64,000 nt of DNA from Paludibaculum fermentans (GTDB lineage: Bacteria; Acidobacteriota; Terriglobia; Bryobacterales; Bryobacteraceae). Numbering within the stretch: the stretch's first letter is position 1; the number at the start of each line of letters is the position of its first letter. Where the stretch lies: positions 3,658,001 to 3,722,000 of the forward strand of contig NZ_CP063849.1 of the NCBI RefSeq assembly GCF_015277775.1, given 5' to 3'. The notes below the pieces were generated by a model. That model saw nothing but the letters and a program-made list of their open reading frames with translations. It ran no database searches and had not been told where the DNA came from. Both the position numbers and the translations under genes were made by a program. Below, piece after piece: positions 16,602 to 25,537 of this stretch.

Positions 16602-17972
16602 ATGCCGGATCAACTATCCCGCCGGGCGCTGCTGGGCAGTGCCGTGACCGCCCTGGAGGTGTCGGCCCAGCGGCCGGCGCCCGCGGGCAAACCAAACATC
16701 ATCGTCATGATGTTCGACGATCTTGGCGTCCGCGACTTCGGTTTTCTGGGCGCCAGGGACCTGCAGACGCCCAACATCGACAAACTGGCCGCGGGCGGAA
16801 CCACCTTCACAAACTGGTACTCCTGCGCGCCGGTGTGCGCGCCGGCCAGGGGCGCCCTGATGACGGGGCGGTATCCGCTGCGGAACGGAGTCTCCGGCAA
16901 CGGCCGGCCGTTGCCGCCCAGCGAGAAGACCATTGCCACCGTGCTTAAAAGCGGTGGATACAATACGGGACTGTGCGGCAAGTGGCATCTGGGCAGCACG
17001 CCGGAGACGGTGCCGAACGCGCATGGCTTCGATTCGTTCTATGGCTTCCTGGAGGGCTGTGTCGACTACTATTCGCATCGCTTCTACTGGGGCGAGCCCA
17101 AGCGGGCAAACTTCCACGATCTGTGGCGCAACCGCCAGGAGATCTTCGAGGACGGCCGCTATCTCACTGAACGGATAGGGGAAGAGGCGGTCGGCTTCAT
17201 CCGCCAGCGGCGGCAGCAGCCGTTCTTTCTGTACACCGCATTCAATGCCGTGCACTACCCGATGCACGCGCCGCAGAAGTACCTCGACCGCTTCCCGAAC
17301 CTGCCGCCGGAGCGCAGGATGTATGCCGCCATGCTGTCGGCTGCGGACGACCAGATCGGCGCCATGGTGTCAGCCCTGGAGAGCACCGGCCAGCGCGAGC
17401 GGACTTTACTATTCCTGGTTGGAGATAACGGAGCCACGACGGAACGCCGGGCGGGCCTGGGCCAGAATCTCGCGTCGGCCGGCCACAATCTGCCGTTCCG
17501 GGGCTACAAATTCAGTACCTTCGACGGCGGTATGCACGTGCCGGCGCTGATGAACTGGCCGGGGCATATTCCGGCGGGCAAACAACTGAGCCAACTGGCG
17601 TTGACCGCGGACATCCTGCCCACCATCTGCCATGCGGCGGGGGTGGATCCGCCCGCCGACCGAAAGCTGGACGGCAAGAACCTGTGGCCCATCCTGACGG
17701 CCGGAGCGGCCTCCCAGCATGAGTTCATTGCCTGGGCGGAGGGTCCGCAGCTCGCCATCCGGAAAGGAAAGTGGAAGCTGGTGCTGAACGGCGTCACGCA
17801 CGACGGCACGCCCGAAGGCCAGAAGCCGCTGGAGGGTGAGGACGCCGTCTTCCTATCAAACCTGGAGGTGGATCCGGGGGAAAGCCGCAACCTGCGCCGG
17901 GAGAATCCGGTGGTGGTGGACGAGCTCCAGACCGTCCTGATGCGGTGGCGGAAGGAAGTGGAGACGCAGTAA
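16602..17972 (+). CDS. Family S1 sulfatase with Tat-type signal
   Basis: The 456-residue product starts MPDQLSRRALLGSAV, a twin-arginine-like signal. Sulfatase motifs are clear: NIIVMMFDDLGVRDFG (metal aspartates), CAPARGALMTGRYP (the CxPxR core in which the cysteine becomes formylglycine), GKWHLG and LVGDNGATTE. It begins 2 bp after the receptor stop, so it is probably translated from the same message. A sulfate-ester hydrolase of polysaccharide is likely; the exact sugar is unknown. A GTG at 16599 is an alternative start one codon upstream. Confidence 0.88.
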   Translation: MPDQLSRRALLGSAVTALEVSAQRPAPAGKPNIIVMMFDDLGVRDFGFLGARDLQTPNIDKLAAGGTTFTNWYSCAPVCAPARGALMTGRYPLRNGVSGNGRPLPPSEKTIATVLKSGGYNTGLCGKWHLGSTPETVPNAHGFDSFYGFLEGCVDYYSHRFYWGEPKRANFHDLWRNRQEIFEDGRYLTERIGEEAVGFIRQRRQQPFFLYTAFNAVHYPMHAPQKYLDRFPNLPPERRMYAAMLSAADDQIGAMVSALESTGQRERTLLFLVGDNGATTERRAGLGQNLASAGHNLPFRGYKFSTFDGGMHVPALMNWPGHIPAGKQLSQLALTADILPTICHAAGVDPPADRKLDGKNLWPILTAGAASQHEFIAWAEGPQLAIRKGKWKLVLNGVTHDGTPEGQKPLEGEDAVFLSNLEVDPGESRNLRRENPVVVDELQTVLMRWRKEVETQ

Positions 17973-17985
17973 GCGTCCTGGGCGA

Positions 17986-18642
17986 TTAGCGGCTGCGTTC
18001 GCGAGAGACCGCAGCCGCCTTCATGGCGACCTTCTGGCGGTCTTTTTCCAGCCGTAGCAGCTCCGAACGGCGGCGTTCCTTGATGCTTTCGTCAATGAGG
18101 TGCCAGAACTTGCGCGCGTAGTCGGCCGCGGAGGCGAGGGCGAAGATCATGGTGCCCCACAGGCAGAAGTTCGCCGGTCCGAGAAGCCAGCGATGATCCT
18201 CAGCGGCTAGGGTCAAGGAGATAGCTACCACCTGGGTGACCATCTTCGTCTTGCCCAGATCGCTGGCCTGGATTGTATAGCCTTCACTGGCGGCAATGCT
18301 GCGCAGCCCGGAGACGGCAAACTCACGGCCGATGATGAGCACGGCCATCCAGCCAGGTACGCGATGCACCTGGACCAACGAGATCAAGGCAGCTGAAATC
18401 AACAGCTTATCGGCGATGGGGTCGAGCAGCATGCCCACCGTGGTGATCTGGTTCCAACGGCGCGCCAGGTAGCCGTCGAGCAGGTCTGTGAACGCTGCAG
18501 CCAGAAAGATGAGCAGGGCAACGATGTCGTTGGTGAGGTTGTAGCCGAAGATCTGGTAGACGGAATCGTCCTGAACCAGCACAGCCACCAACATGGGCAC
18601 GAAGAAGATCCGCAGCAGCGTGAGTGCGTTAGGGATATTCAT
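17986..18642 (-). CDS. pgsA: CDP-diacylglycerol-glycerol-3-phosphate 3-phosphatidyltransferase
   Basis: The 218-residue product has the CDP-alcohol phosphatidyltransferase signature D-G-x2-A-R-x8-G-x3-D-x3-D, seen in DGYLARRWNQITTVGMLLDP followed by IADK. It has about five hydrophobic helices and starts MNIPNALTLLRIF, typical of PgsA. The enzyme makes phosphatidylglycerophosphate in the inner membrane. GGTGAAGG lies just upstream of the ATG. The basic, charged C-terminal tail of about 40 residues is longer than in Escherichia coli PgsA. It is convergent with the sulfatase gene, 13 bp apart. Confidence 0.92.
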   Translation of the reverse strand: MNIPNALTLLRIFFVPMLVAVLVQDDSVYQIFGYNLTNDIVALLIFLAAAFTDLLDGYLARRWNQITTVGMLLDPIADKLLISAALISLVQVHRVPGWMAVLIIGREFAVSGLRSIAASEGYTIQASDLGKTKMVTQVVAISLTLAAEDHRWLLGPANFCLWGTMIFALASAADYARKFWHLIDESIKERRRSELLRLEKDRQKVAMKAAAVSRERSR

Positions 18643-18897
18643 CAGCCTTCACCCAAGATAAACCAATCCGTGGCAGACACCAACAGATTGGATGGCTTTC
18701 TCCTGGCGCGCGTTCCAGGATCACGACCGGCAGCACCGCAAGAATAAGCAAGGGAGCTTAGAGTCCACAAACGAATGAAGGAGGCGCTGCGGCCTGTGGA
18801 AATCGACGAGCTCGCAAATCGAGTGTTTACAACTACTTCACAGGAGTTCCAAGCGAAATCCACAACGTTTTCCACAGGCCTTGGAAAACGGCGAGAA
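18643..18897. other. Intergenic region between pgsA and hflX with three inverted repeats
   Basis: No convincing gene was found. Inverted repeats are present at 18663-18691 (CCAATC/GATTGG), 18701-18720 (TCCTGG/CCAGGA, 8-nt loop) and 18866-18890 (CGTTTTCCA/TGGAAAACG, 7-nt loop). The last lies 7 bp beyond the hflX stop and may end that transcript, though it has no U-run. The first two would fall in the pgsA leader if hflX read-through or a local promoter makes one. Confidence 0.4.
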
Positions 18898-20223
18898 TCA
18901 GACGAAAGGTGCTGTGTCTCGTACAGTTTGAGCCACCTTGTATTGAGCAACGCGCCTTAGGACGGAGGCCGAAACTTCGGCTTCCACCTCACAATAGTCG
19001 GCCAGATAGCGCTCCGAGGTGACTCTGGCAAACTCGTGGAGCAGGTGAACGACGCCCAAATCCGTGACGGGGATGTGGAAGGTGGCGAACTCGATGGGGT
19101 CCTCGGGCAGCATCCGGTCGATCAGTTCGAGAAGATCGTCGACGCCGTCGCCGTTGTGGGCGGAGACTGAGACGCAGGGGGCGCCGCCGGCCTCGCCGGA
19201 GAGACGCCGCAGCAGGGTGGCCGGGCTTTCGCTGGTACCGCCCAGCAGGTCAGCCTTGTTCAGCACGAGAATCTGGGGGGTGTTCTCCGCCCCGATCTCA
19301 TTCAAAACGCGGCGTACGTGAGAAGAATGCCCGGCGGCGGCAGCGGAAGACGCGTCGACGACGTGCAGCAGGATGGCTGCCTCGGTGACCTCTTCCAGCG
19401 TGGCGCGAAAAGCCTGTACAAGCGTAGTAGGAAGCTGCCGGATGAAGCCGACCGTATCGCTGAGCAGGATGCGGCGGCGGCTGGGCAACTGGACCTGCCG
19501 CACCGTGGGGTCGAGCGTGGCGAACATGCGTGCGTCGGCCAGCACCCCGGCGCCGGTCAAGCGATTGAAAAGCGTGGACTTCCCCGCGTTCGTGTAGCCC
19601 ACGAGGGCGAGCGTCTGCAGCGGCACGGCCTGGCGCAGGCGGCGCTGGATGCCGCGCGAGCCGCGCACAGACTCGAGGTCGTGCTGGATCCGCTTGATGC
19701 GGTGATGGATGCGGCGGCGATCGGTCTCGAGCTTCGTTTCGCCGGGACCGCGGGTACCAATGCCGGCACCGAGCCGGGACATGGCTATGCCCTTGCCGGT
19801 GAGGCGCGGCAGCAGGTAGTTGAGCTGGGCGAGTTCCACCTGCAACTGCCCTTCCCGGGTCCGGGCACGATGAGCAAAGATGTCCAGAATCAACTGGGTA
19901 CGGTCCACTACCCGGCAATCCAGAGACCGTTCCAGATTGCGCTGCTGGGTGCCGCCCAATTCGTGGTCGACGATGACCACATCGACGTCCATCGCCTTGA
20001 CCACGGAGCGCAGTTCGTCGAGTTTGCCAGAGCCGATGAGGGTGGCTTGATCAAACGTGGCGCGGCTCTGCAGGATCTTTTCGATGATCTGCGCCCCGGC
20101 ACTTTCGGCCAGGGTCGCGAGTTCTTGAAGAGACTCTTCCGGTTCAGGAGCGTCCGGCTCTCTTTTGCGTCCGGTTAACTCCACGGCCACCAGAATGGCC
20201 CGCTCTCGGTTTTGGTCAGGCAA
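18898..20223 (-). CDS. hflX: GTPase HflX
   Basis: The 441-residue product has the HflX N-terminal domain (GSGKLDELRSVV, HELGGTQQRNLE), the glycine-rich linker GAGIGTRGPGETKLETDRR, and a GTPase domain with G1 GYTNAGKST, G3 DTVGF and G4 NKAD. HflX is a ribosome-associated GTPase involved in rescue of stalled or damaged ribosomes. The start is a TTG at 20223, with GGAGGG about 12 bases upstream inside the hfq tail. It follows hfq by 8 bp. An hfq-hflX pair is a conserved arrangement in many bacteria. Confidence 0.94.
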   Translation of the reverse strand: MPDQNRERAILVAVELTGRKREPDAPEPEESLQELATLAESAGAQIIEKILQSRATFDQATLIGSGKLDELRSVVKAMDVDVVIVDHELGGTQQRNLERSLDCRVVDRTQLILDIFAHRARTREGQLQVELAQLNYLLPRLTGKGIAMSRLGAGIGTRGPGETKLETDRRRIHHRIKRIQHDLESVRGSRGIQRRLRQAVPLQTLALVGYTNAGKSTLFNRLTGAGVLADARMFATLDPTVRQVQLPSRRRILLSDTVGFIRQLPTTLVQAFRATLEEVTEAAILLHVVDASSAAAAGHSSHVRRVLNEIGAENTPQILVLNKADLLGGTSESPATLLRRLSGEAGGAPCVSVSAHNGDGVDDLLELIDRMLPEDPIEFATFHIPVTDLGVVHLLHEFARVTSERYLADYCEVEAEVSASVLRRVAQYKVAQTVRDTAPFV

Positions 20224-20231
20224 CGAGTGTG

Positions 20232-20570
20232 TCAGCCCTCCGAACCGTCATTGGCTGGGGCCGCGGGAACGCCGGGCGCACCAGTGGATTGAGACGGATG
20301 ACCGGACAGGGTGTGAGCCGGCTTCGAGATCACGACGGTGGAAATGGCGTGCTTGAAGATCAGCTGTTCCTGATTGTTGGTTTCCAGGATGACCGAATAC
20401 TTATCGAAGCTTTTGATACGGCCTGAGAGCTTAACACCGCTCATGAGGTAGATGGTCAGGAAGGTCTTTTCCTTCCTGGCATTGTTCAGGAATGCTTCCT
20501 GTATGTTTTGAGCCTGCTTCTCAGCGCCGGGCCGCTTGGGGCCCAATGGGGCCTTTCTCATTTCGTCCAT
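20232..20570 (-). CDS. hfq: RNA chaperone Hfq
   Basis: The 112-residue product has the Sm1 region ([38 protein letters not shown]) and the Sm2 motif FKHAIST, where the usual tyrosine is phenylalanine. The N-terminal 20 residues and a Pro/Ala/Ser-rich C-terminal tail of about 25 residues extend the core. The start ATG at 20570 is preceded by GGGAGGGG with good spacing; an ORF extension upstream lacks similarity. Hfq hexamers help small RNAs pair with targets, so this organism probably uses sRNA regulation. Confidence 0.93.
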   Translation of the reverse strand: MDEMRKAPLGPKRPGAEKQAQNIQEAFLNNARKEKTFLTIYLMSGVKLSGRIKSFDKYSVILETNNQEQLIFKHAISTVVISKPAHTLSGHPSQSTGAPGVPAAPANDGSEG

Positions 20571-20865
20571 ATTGTTTTGCCCCTCCCTTCTCTGCCTGCA
20601 AATTGCGTGACCGTTCCGAGGATCTACGCTGGGCCTGGGGACTGCACCCATCAAGGCACAAATCACCCATGCCACTTGGCCCATCGCACTGGCCGGATCG
20701 AGGTTCCGCCGTTCGATTGGGCTGCCCATGAGTGTAATCCCGATTGCAAGGATCGGGCAAGTGCCTCATGCCGAAAGGGGTTTCGGCTCCGGGCCGATTG
20801 GTCATGGAACCCGTCCGGCGAAAGGGCCCACCGGAGACCGCCCGGGTTGCGGTACATTCTGGTTG
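20571..20865. other. Divergent intergenic region between hfq and the CDF gene, with nested inverted repeats
   Basis: A perfect 7-bp stem with a GGGG loop lies at 20770-20787 (GCCGAAA/TTTCGGC). A second pair, CTCCGG at 20787-20792 and CCGGAG at 20831-20836, encloses a further GCC/GGC pairing. They would lie in a CDF leader if transcription starts upstream. An open frame begins at 20728, but its sequence is not like a CDF N-terminus. No known riboswitch consensus was recognised. Confidence 0.35.
20853..20858 (+). promoter_or_regulatory. Candidate -10 box TACATT before the CDF gene
   Basis: It lies seven bases before the GTG at 20866, with no Shine-Dalgarno, and so fits leaderless expression and that choice of start. 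Confidence 0.35.
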
Positions 20866-21762
20866 GTGGCGCAAGCGGAAGATCTCGGCAAGAAGGTATC
20901 GATTCTCAGCATGGGGGTCAGCGGCGGCCTCGCCGTGGCCAAACTGCTGGCCGGCTGGCTGGGCGGCTCGAATTCCGTTCTGGCGGATGGCGTCGAGAGC
21001 GCAGGCGATGTGCTCGCTTCGGGATTCATCCTGCTGGGCCTGAGTGTCGCCGCCCGGCCGCCCGACGACAACCATCCCTATGGACATGGGCGCTTTGAGA
21101 CTCTCACCGGCCTGGGTGTCGGGCTAGCGCTGGCCGCGGTGGGTGCGCTGATCACCTGGCATTCGCTGCAAAACATTGGCGCCGCGCACACTCCGCCCAA
21201 GTTCTACGCAGTCTGGCCGCTAATTGCCAGCGTGATTCTGAAGGCCACGCTTTCCACCTACAAGTTCAAAGTGGGACGCAGCATCGGCAGTTCCGCGATC
21301 GTGGCCGACGCCTGGAACGACACCGTCGACATCCTGTCCGGCACAGTGGCACTGATTGCCCTCTCCCTGACGCTATACGATCCGGTACGCTTTCTGGCGG
21401 CGGACCACTACGGCGGCGCGGCAGTGGGTTTGATCGTCATTGTACTGGGCCTGCAGGTGGTGCGGGAGACCTCGCTCACCCTGATGGACACCATGCCGGA
21501 CGACGGCCGGATGAACGATATCCGCAAATCGGCGATCTCGGTGAAGGGAGCGTTGGACGTGGAGAAGTGCTACGCGCGCAAAACCGGACTGCGGTACCAC
21601 GTGGACCTCCACCTGGAAGTGGATCCCGATTTGAGCGTGCGGCGCGGCCACTCGATTGCGGAGGAGGTTCGTAACAAGGTGAAGGCCGATCTGCCCTGGG
21701 TGGCGGACGTGCTCGTTCACGTGGAACCCTATGGGGAAAGGGACTGGCATGGAGAATCTTGA
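20866..21762 (+). CDS. Cation diffusion facilitator (CDF) family metal efflux transporter
   Basis: The product of about 298 residues has the CDF pattern: NSVLADGVESAGDVLAS in helix II, HPYGHGRFETL in the loop, and ADAWNDTVDILSG in helix V with the DxxxD metal residues. The C-terminal cytoplasmic domain has HVDLHLEVD and VLVHVEP. The family exports zinc, cobalt, manganese or iron by proton antiport; the N/D residues alone do not fix the metal. The GTG at 20866 is chosen because CDF proteins start close to the first helix. A longer frame from 20728 adds a non-homologous, Gly/Pro-rich 46 residues. It overlaps polX by 14 bp. Confidence 0.85.
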   Translation: MAQAEDLGKKVSILSMGVSGGLAVAKLLAGWLGGSNSVLADGVESAGDVLASGFILLGLSVAARPPDDNHPYGHGRFETLTGLGVGLALAAVGALITWHSLQNIGAAHTPPKFYAVWPLIASVILKATLSTYKFKVGRSIGSSAIVADAWNDTVDILSGTVALIALSLTLYDPVRFLAADHYGGAAVGLIVIVLGLQVVRETSLTLMDTMPDDGRMNDIRKSAISVKGALDVEKCYARKTGLRYHVDLHLEVDPDLSVRRGHSIAEEVRNKVKADLPWVADVLVHVEPYGERDWHGES

Positions 21763-23452
21763 GATTGCACGGATGTTGGCCGAGACCGGCGACCTGATGG
21801 AGATCGGCGGGGAAGACGGGTTTCGCATTCGCAGCTACAGGAACGCGGCCAGCGTGATTGAGGGCTACCCGGAGAGAATTGCGGACATCCTGAATGATCC
21901 GGCGCGCAAGGTGACGGACATCCAGGGGATCGGCAAGGGGATCGCGGAGGCGCTGAAGGAGATCGTGACGCGCGGTTCGTTCGCGCGGCGCGACGAGATG
22001 CTGGAGAAGTATCCTCCGACGGCGCTGGAGATGCTCCGGATCCAGGGACTGGGGCCGAAGACGGTGCGCACGCTGTGGGAACACTTCCGGGTGAGTACGC
22101 TGGAAGACCTGGAGCGGCTCTGCCGCGAGCACAAACTGCAGGATCTGCCGCGCATGGGCGCGAAGCTGGAAGACAAGATCCTGAAAGGGATCAGCCAGTA
22201 CCGCCAGAGCGCCGGCCGCTTCCTGTTGAACTACGCGTCGGCCGCGGCCGAGGAACTGGGTGAGTATCTGGGTGCGACGCCGGCGGGCAGTTTCCGGCGC
22301 GGCCGGGAGACCGTAGGCGACCTGGACCTGCTGGTCACCGGGGAGAATGCGGAAGCGGCGCTGGCAAAGTTCGTCCAGCATCCCAGGGTGCACGACGTGC
22401 TGGGCCAGGGTACGACGAAGGCGTCGGCGTTGTTCGGCCTGGAAGGGCTGCAGGTGGACGTGCGGGCCGTCCCGGCGGAGAGCTACGGCGCGGCGCTGCA
22501 GTATTTCACGGGCAACAAGGAACACAATGTCGCGCTGCGGCAACGGGCCCAGAAGATGGGCCTGACGCTGAACGAGTACGGGCTGTTCAAGGTGAGCGAC
22601 GAGACGCGGGTGGCCGGCGCGACCGAAGAAGAGATCTACGAGGCGCTGGGATTGGCCTGGATCCCGCCCGAGATGCGGGAGAACCAGGGCGAGATCGAGG
22701 CGGCCGAAAAGCGGCAGTTGCCCGAGTTGATCGAACTGGAAGACCTGCGGGGCGACCTGCACATGCATACCCGCGAGAGTGACGGCCGGGCCACCATGGA
22801 AGAGATGGCCGAGGCAGCCAAGGCGATGGGTTATGAGTACATTGCCATCACGGACCATTCCAAGGCGCTGGCGATGGCCAACGGGTTGGACGAGGCCCGC
22901 GCGGTGCAGTTCGCGGCCCAGGTGCGCGAGTTCAATAAAGAGGATCGCGGCATCCGCATCTTCTCCGGGTTGGAGTGCGACATCCTGCGCGACGGCCGGA
23001 TGGATTTGAGCGAGGACGCGCTAGCCGAGTTGGACTGGGTGGTGGCGAGCGTCCATGGCTACATGAACATCGAAACCCCAGAGATGACCGACCGGCTGCT
23101 GCGCTGCATGGAGAGCCCGTCCGTGAAGGTCCTGGGGCATCCCACGGGCCGGGTCCTGCTGCACCGCGAGGCCTACACCTACGACTTTGATCGTGTGGCG
23201 GGCGAGGCGGCGAAGCGGGGCGTGTGGATGGAGGTCAACGCGAGTCCGGAGCGGCTGGACCTGTCGGCCAACCTGCTGCGGCGCGCCAAGGCATTGGGCG
23301 TGAAGTTCACCATCTCGACGGACGCCCACCACCCGAAGCATCTGGCGAATATGAAGTACGGCGTGAAGATGGCGCGGCGCGGCTGGCTGACGAAGGACGA
23401 CGTCATGAACACCCGCGGCGTTGCGAAGTTCGCCGCCGCAGTGCGGAAATAG
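21749..23452 (+). CDS. polX: DNA polymerase/3'-5' exonuclease PolX
   Basis: The 567-residue product has helix-hairpin-helix motifs ([24 protein letters not shown]) and a family X nucleotidyltransferase core ([19 protein letters not shown] with two catalytic aspartates, and LQVDVRAVP with the third). A C-terminal PHP phosphoesterase domain follows ([46 protein letters not shown]). This is the usual bacterial PolX layout, active in DNA repair. The ATG at 21749 is preferred to one at 21731 because GGGGAAAGGGA precedes it. The start lies inside the end of the CDF gene. Confidence 0.95.
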   Translation: MENLEIARMLAETGDLMEIGGEDGFRIRSYRNAASVIEGYPERIADILNDPARKVTDIQGIGKGIAEALKEIVTRGSFARRDEMLEKYPPTALEMLRIQGLGPKTVRTLWEHFRVSTLEDLERLCREHKLQDLPRMGAKLEDKILKGISQYRQSAGRFLLNYASAAAEELGEYLGATPAGSFRRGRETVGDLDLLVTGENAEAALAKFVQHPRVHDVLGQGTTKASALFGLEGLQVDVRAVPAESYGAALQYFTGNKEHNVALRQRAQKMGLTLNEYGLFKVSDETRVAGATEEEIYEALGLAWIPPEMRENQGEIEAAEKRQLPELIELEDLRGDLHMHTRESDGRATMEEMAEAAKAMGYEYIAITDHSKALAMANGLDEARAVQFAAQVREFNKEDRGIRIFSGLECDILRDGRMDLSEDALAELDWVVASVHGYMNIETPEMTDRLLRCMESPSVKVLGHPTGRVLLHREAYTYDFDRVAGEAAKRGVWMEVNASPERLDLSANLLRRAKALGVKFTISTDAHHPKHLANMKYGVKMARRGWLTKDDVMNTRGVAKFAAAVRK

Positions 23453-23457
23453 AACGT

Positions 23458-23988
23458 ATGCCCATGAAACTGATTTCATCTGAGAAGCTGCTGGACACTC
23501 CGATTTTCCGCGTCACGATGGACCACGCCCTGGATCCGGATGGATTCGAGATCAAGCGGGCCATTGTGCAGCATGACGGCTCGGCCGTGATCATGCCGGT
23601 GGACGAGAAGGGGCGGGTGCTGCTGGTGCGGCAATACCGGCTGCCGGCCCGGAAGTATTTGTGGGAGCTCTCGGCCGGCCGGCTGGATCCGGGTGAGACG
23701 CCGCTGCAGGCCGCCAAGAGGGAACTGATTGAAGAGACCGGCTACCGCGCCAAGAAGTGGACGAAGCTGACGAAGTTCTACCCCAGCCCGGGTTTTGTGG
23801 CCGAAGCAATGACGATTTACGTCGCCCAGGAGTTGAAGGCGGGCGCGGCGACGCCGATGGACGACGAGCGCATCGAGTGCGGCTGGTTCACCTGGAAGCA
23901 GATGGGCGAGATGATCGAGAAGGGCGAGATCTGCGACGCGAAGACTCTCATCGGCTGGAGTCTGTGGAAGCTGCGCGGCAAGAAGTGA
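23458..23988 (+). CDS. Nudix hydrolase, ADP-ribose pyrophosphatase-like
   Basis: The 176-residue product has a complete Nudix box, G-x5-E-x7-R-E-L-x-E-E-x-G, in GRLDPGETPLQAAKRELIEE plus TGY. LVRQYRLPARKYLWELSAGR before it is typical of the ADP-ribose/NudF group. It starts 5 bp after polX, with an alternative ATG two codons later, and probably shares the polX transcript. The likely role is hydrolysis of ADP-ribose or a related nucleoside diphosphate. Confidence 0.88.
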   Translation: MPMKLISSEKLLDTPIFRVTMDHALDPDGFEIKRAIVQHDGSAVIMPVDEKGRVLLVRQYRLPARKYLWELSAGRLDPGETPLQAAKRELIEETGYRAKKWTKLTKFYPSPGFVAEAMTIYVAQELKAGAATPMDDERIECGWFTWKQMGEMIEKGEICDAKTLIGWSLWKLRGKK

Positions 23989-23995
23989 TTTGCAG

Positions 23996-24038
23996 GAGCG
24001 CAGGCCGCGGGTGCTGAGCAGCCCCGCAGCCCGCGCTC
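23996..24038. terminator. Hairpin between convergent Nudix and rdgB genes
   Basis: A long imperfect stem is framed by GAGCGC (23996-24001) and GCGCTC (24033-24038), with an inner GCGGG-GCT/AGC-CCCGC stem and a GAGC loop. It fills the gap between two convergent genes and could act as a terminator in both directions, though the U-run is weak. Confidence 0.5.
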
Positions 24039-24041
24039 AGA

Positions 24042-24629
24042 TTACATCTTCGAAATAAAGGCGAGCATGGCCTTCAGGGCCTGGCCGCGGTGGCTGACCG
24101 ACATTTTCTTCTCTTCGCTCGCCTCTCCGAAAGTGGAGTTGAAGGGCGGGTAAAAGAAGTGGGGGTCGTAGCCGAAGCCGTTCGGGCCGGCCGGTTCGTC
24201 CAGGATGATGCCTTCGACTTCACCCTTGAACATGCCCACGAGCTCGCCCTTGCGCGCCAGAGCGATGACGCAGACAAAGCGGGCGATGCGGTCGTCCTGA
24301 TCGCGCAGATTCTCGATCAGCAGGCGATTATTGGCCTCGTCGGTGCCTTCGGGGCTGTAGCGGGCGGAGAGCACGCCGGGCGCGCAGTCGAGGGCGTCCA
24401 CTTCCAGGCCGGAGTCGTCGGCAAAGACGAGATCGTCCGTGTGCTTGGAGTAGTGGAGCGCCTTCTTGATGGCGTTCTCGTCAAACGATTCCCCGTCTTC
24501 GACGGCGGGTGGAACCGACTTCATGTTCTCGAGCAGTTGGATGTCGATCTCCGGGTAGCCGAAGTGGGCGGCGGCCATGTGGAATTCACGGACCTTCCCG
24601 GAGTTAGTAGTTGCGCAGCGAATGATCAT
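24042..24629 (-). CDS. rdgB: Non-canonical purine NTP pyrophosphatase RdgB/HAM1
   Basis: The 195-residue product starts [16 protein letters not shown] and contains [48 protein letters not shown] and [12 protein letters not shown], all standard RdgB motifs. It removes dITP, XTP and related nucleotides from the pool. The ATG overlaps the rph stop by 4 bp (ATGA). The rph-rdgB order is common and often co-transcribed. Confidence 0.95.
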   Translation of the reverse strand: MIIRCATTNSGKVREFHMAAAHFGYPEIDIQLLENMKSVPPAVEDGESFDENAIKKALHYSKHTDDLVFADDSGLEVDALDCAPGVLSARYSPEGTDEANNRLLIENLRDQDDRIARFVCVIALARKGELVGMFKGEVEGIILDEPAGPNGFGYDPHFFYPPFNSTFGEASEEKKMSVSHRGQALKAMLAFISKM

Positions 24630-25345
24630 TTTCCTTGTATGGCGGCCTTCTGCAGCTCGAAGAGCTCGGCCAGGCCTTTGCGGGCCAGGGCGATCATCTC
24701 GAGCAGGCGGTCGTCCTTGAAACTCAGTTTTTCCGCGGTGGCCTGGAGTTCGACGAACTCGCCGGCGCCGGTCATGACGACGTTCATGTCGACCTCGGCG
24801 GCGGAGTCCTCTTCGTAGCAGAGGTCGAGCAGGCTGGCGCCTTTCACGACCCCGACGCTGGTGGCGGCGATGAGATCCTTGAGCGGGTTGCGCTTGAGGA
24901 CGCCGAATTCCAGCAGCTTTTTCACGGCGAGGGCCAGGGCGACATAGCCGCCGGTGATGGCCGCGGTACGCGTACCGCCGTCGGCCTGGATGACGTCGCA
25001 ATCGATGACGACGGTGCGCTCGCCCAGGGCTTCCATGTCGACCACGGAGCGCAGGGAGCGGCCGATGAGCCGCTGGATCTCGTGGGTCCGGCCGGACTGT
25101 TTGCCTTTGGTGATCTCGCGCGGGGTACGCTCCGCCGTGGCGCGCGGCAGCATGGCGTATTCCGCTGTGACCCAACCGCGGCCGGAGTTGCGGAGGAACG
25201 AGGGCAGGCTGTCCTCGACACTCGCGGCGCACAGCACACGGGTATGGCCGACCTCAATGAGAGCCGAACCTTCGGCGGTCATCAGGTAGTTCGTCTGAAT
25301 CTTGACGGGCCGGAGTTGGTCCGGCTGCCGCTTATCACTGCGCAT
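24626..25345 (-). CDS. rph: Ribonuclease PH
   Basis: The 239-residue product has [35 protein letters not shown] and [19 protein letters not shown], the phosphate-binding and catalytic regions of RNase PH. The enzyme trims tRNA 3' ends by phosphorolysis. GGAAGGA lies seven to eight bases before the ATG. It is followed by rdgB with a 4-bp overlap and preceded by a 46-aa membrane protein gene 15 bp upstream. Confidence 0.95.
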   Translation of the reverse strand: MRSDKRQPDQLRPVKIQTNYLMTAEGSALIEVGHTRVLCAASVEDSLPSFLRNSGRGWVTAEYAMLPRATAERTPREITKGKQSGRTHEIQRLIGRSLRSVVDMEALGERTVVIDCDVIQADGGTRTAAITGGYVALALAVKKLLEFGVLKRNPLKDLIAATSVGVVKGASLLDLCYEEDSAAEVDMNVVMTGAGEFVELQATAEKLSFKDDRLLEMIALARKGLAELFELQKAAIQGK

Positions 25346-25360
25346 AGTTGGGTCCTTCCG

Positions 25361-25501
25361 CTAAGAACGTGCTAGGGAAAAGTACATTACGAGACAAACC
25401 AGGACAAGAATCGACCCTATGAGGATAAGGCAGCCCACGGCGCCCGGGTTCTTCGGTCCGGCTGGTGTTTTCTTCCCGCCCGCCGGCTTAATCTTCGCCA
25501 T
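25361..25501 (-). CDS. 46-aa single-pass membrane protein upstream of rph
   Basis: Read directly from the sequence. The product starts MAKIKPAGGKKTPAGPKNPG, then has one hydrophobic helix (about residues 21-43, GCLILIGSILVLVCLVMYF) and ends LARS. The Lys/Pro/Gly-rich head followed by a helix is not what a random frame would give. It ends 15 bp before rph on the same strand and starts 37 bp after the neighbouring gene's stop. There is no recognised family and the role is unknown. A positive-inside topology would place the basic head in the cytoplasm. Confidence 0.6.
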   Translation of the reverse strand: MAKIKPAGGKKTPAGPKNPGAVGCLILIGSILVLVCLVMYFSLARS

Positions 25502-25537
25502 ACGGACTCTATGGTACCTAAGGGGGCGGTCCCGGGC

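Noticed and set aside
18795-18880. DnaA-box-like strings (TTTTCCACA, AAATCCACA and the complement of ATTTCCACA)
   Set aside because: Only three imperfect boxes and no AT-rich unwinding region, dnaA or dnaN nearby. Not enough for an origin.
18642-18950. 102-codon minus-strand frame between hflX and pgsA
   Set aside because: It starts with TTG inside hflX, has no recognised similarity and carries Ser/Arg-rich random texture, although its stop touches the pgsA start.
20571-20865. tRNA or known riboswitch in the hfq-CDF gap
   Set aside because: No cloverleaf or T-loop with matching arms could be drawn, and Mn, NiCo, cobalamin and c-di-GMP consensus words are absent.
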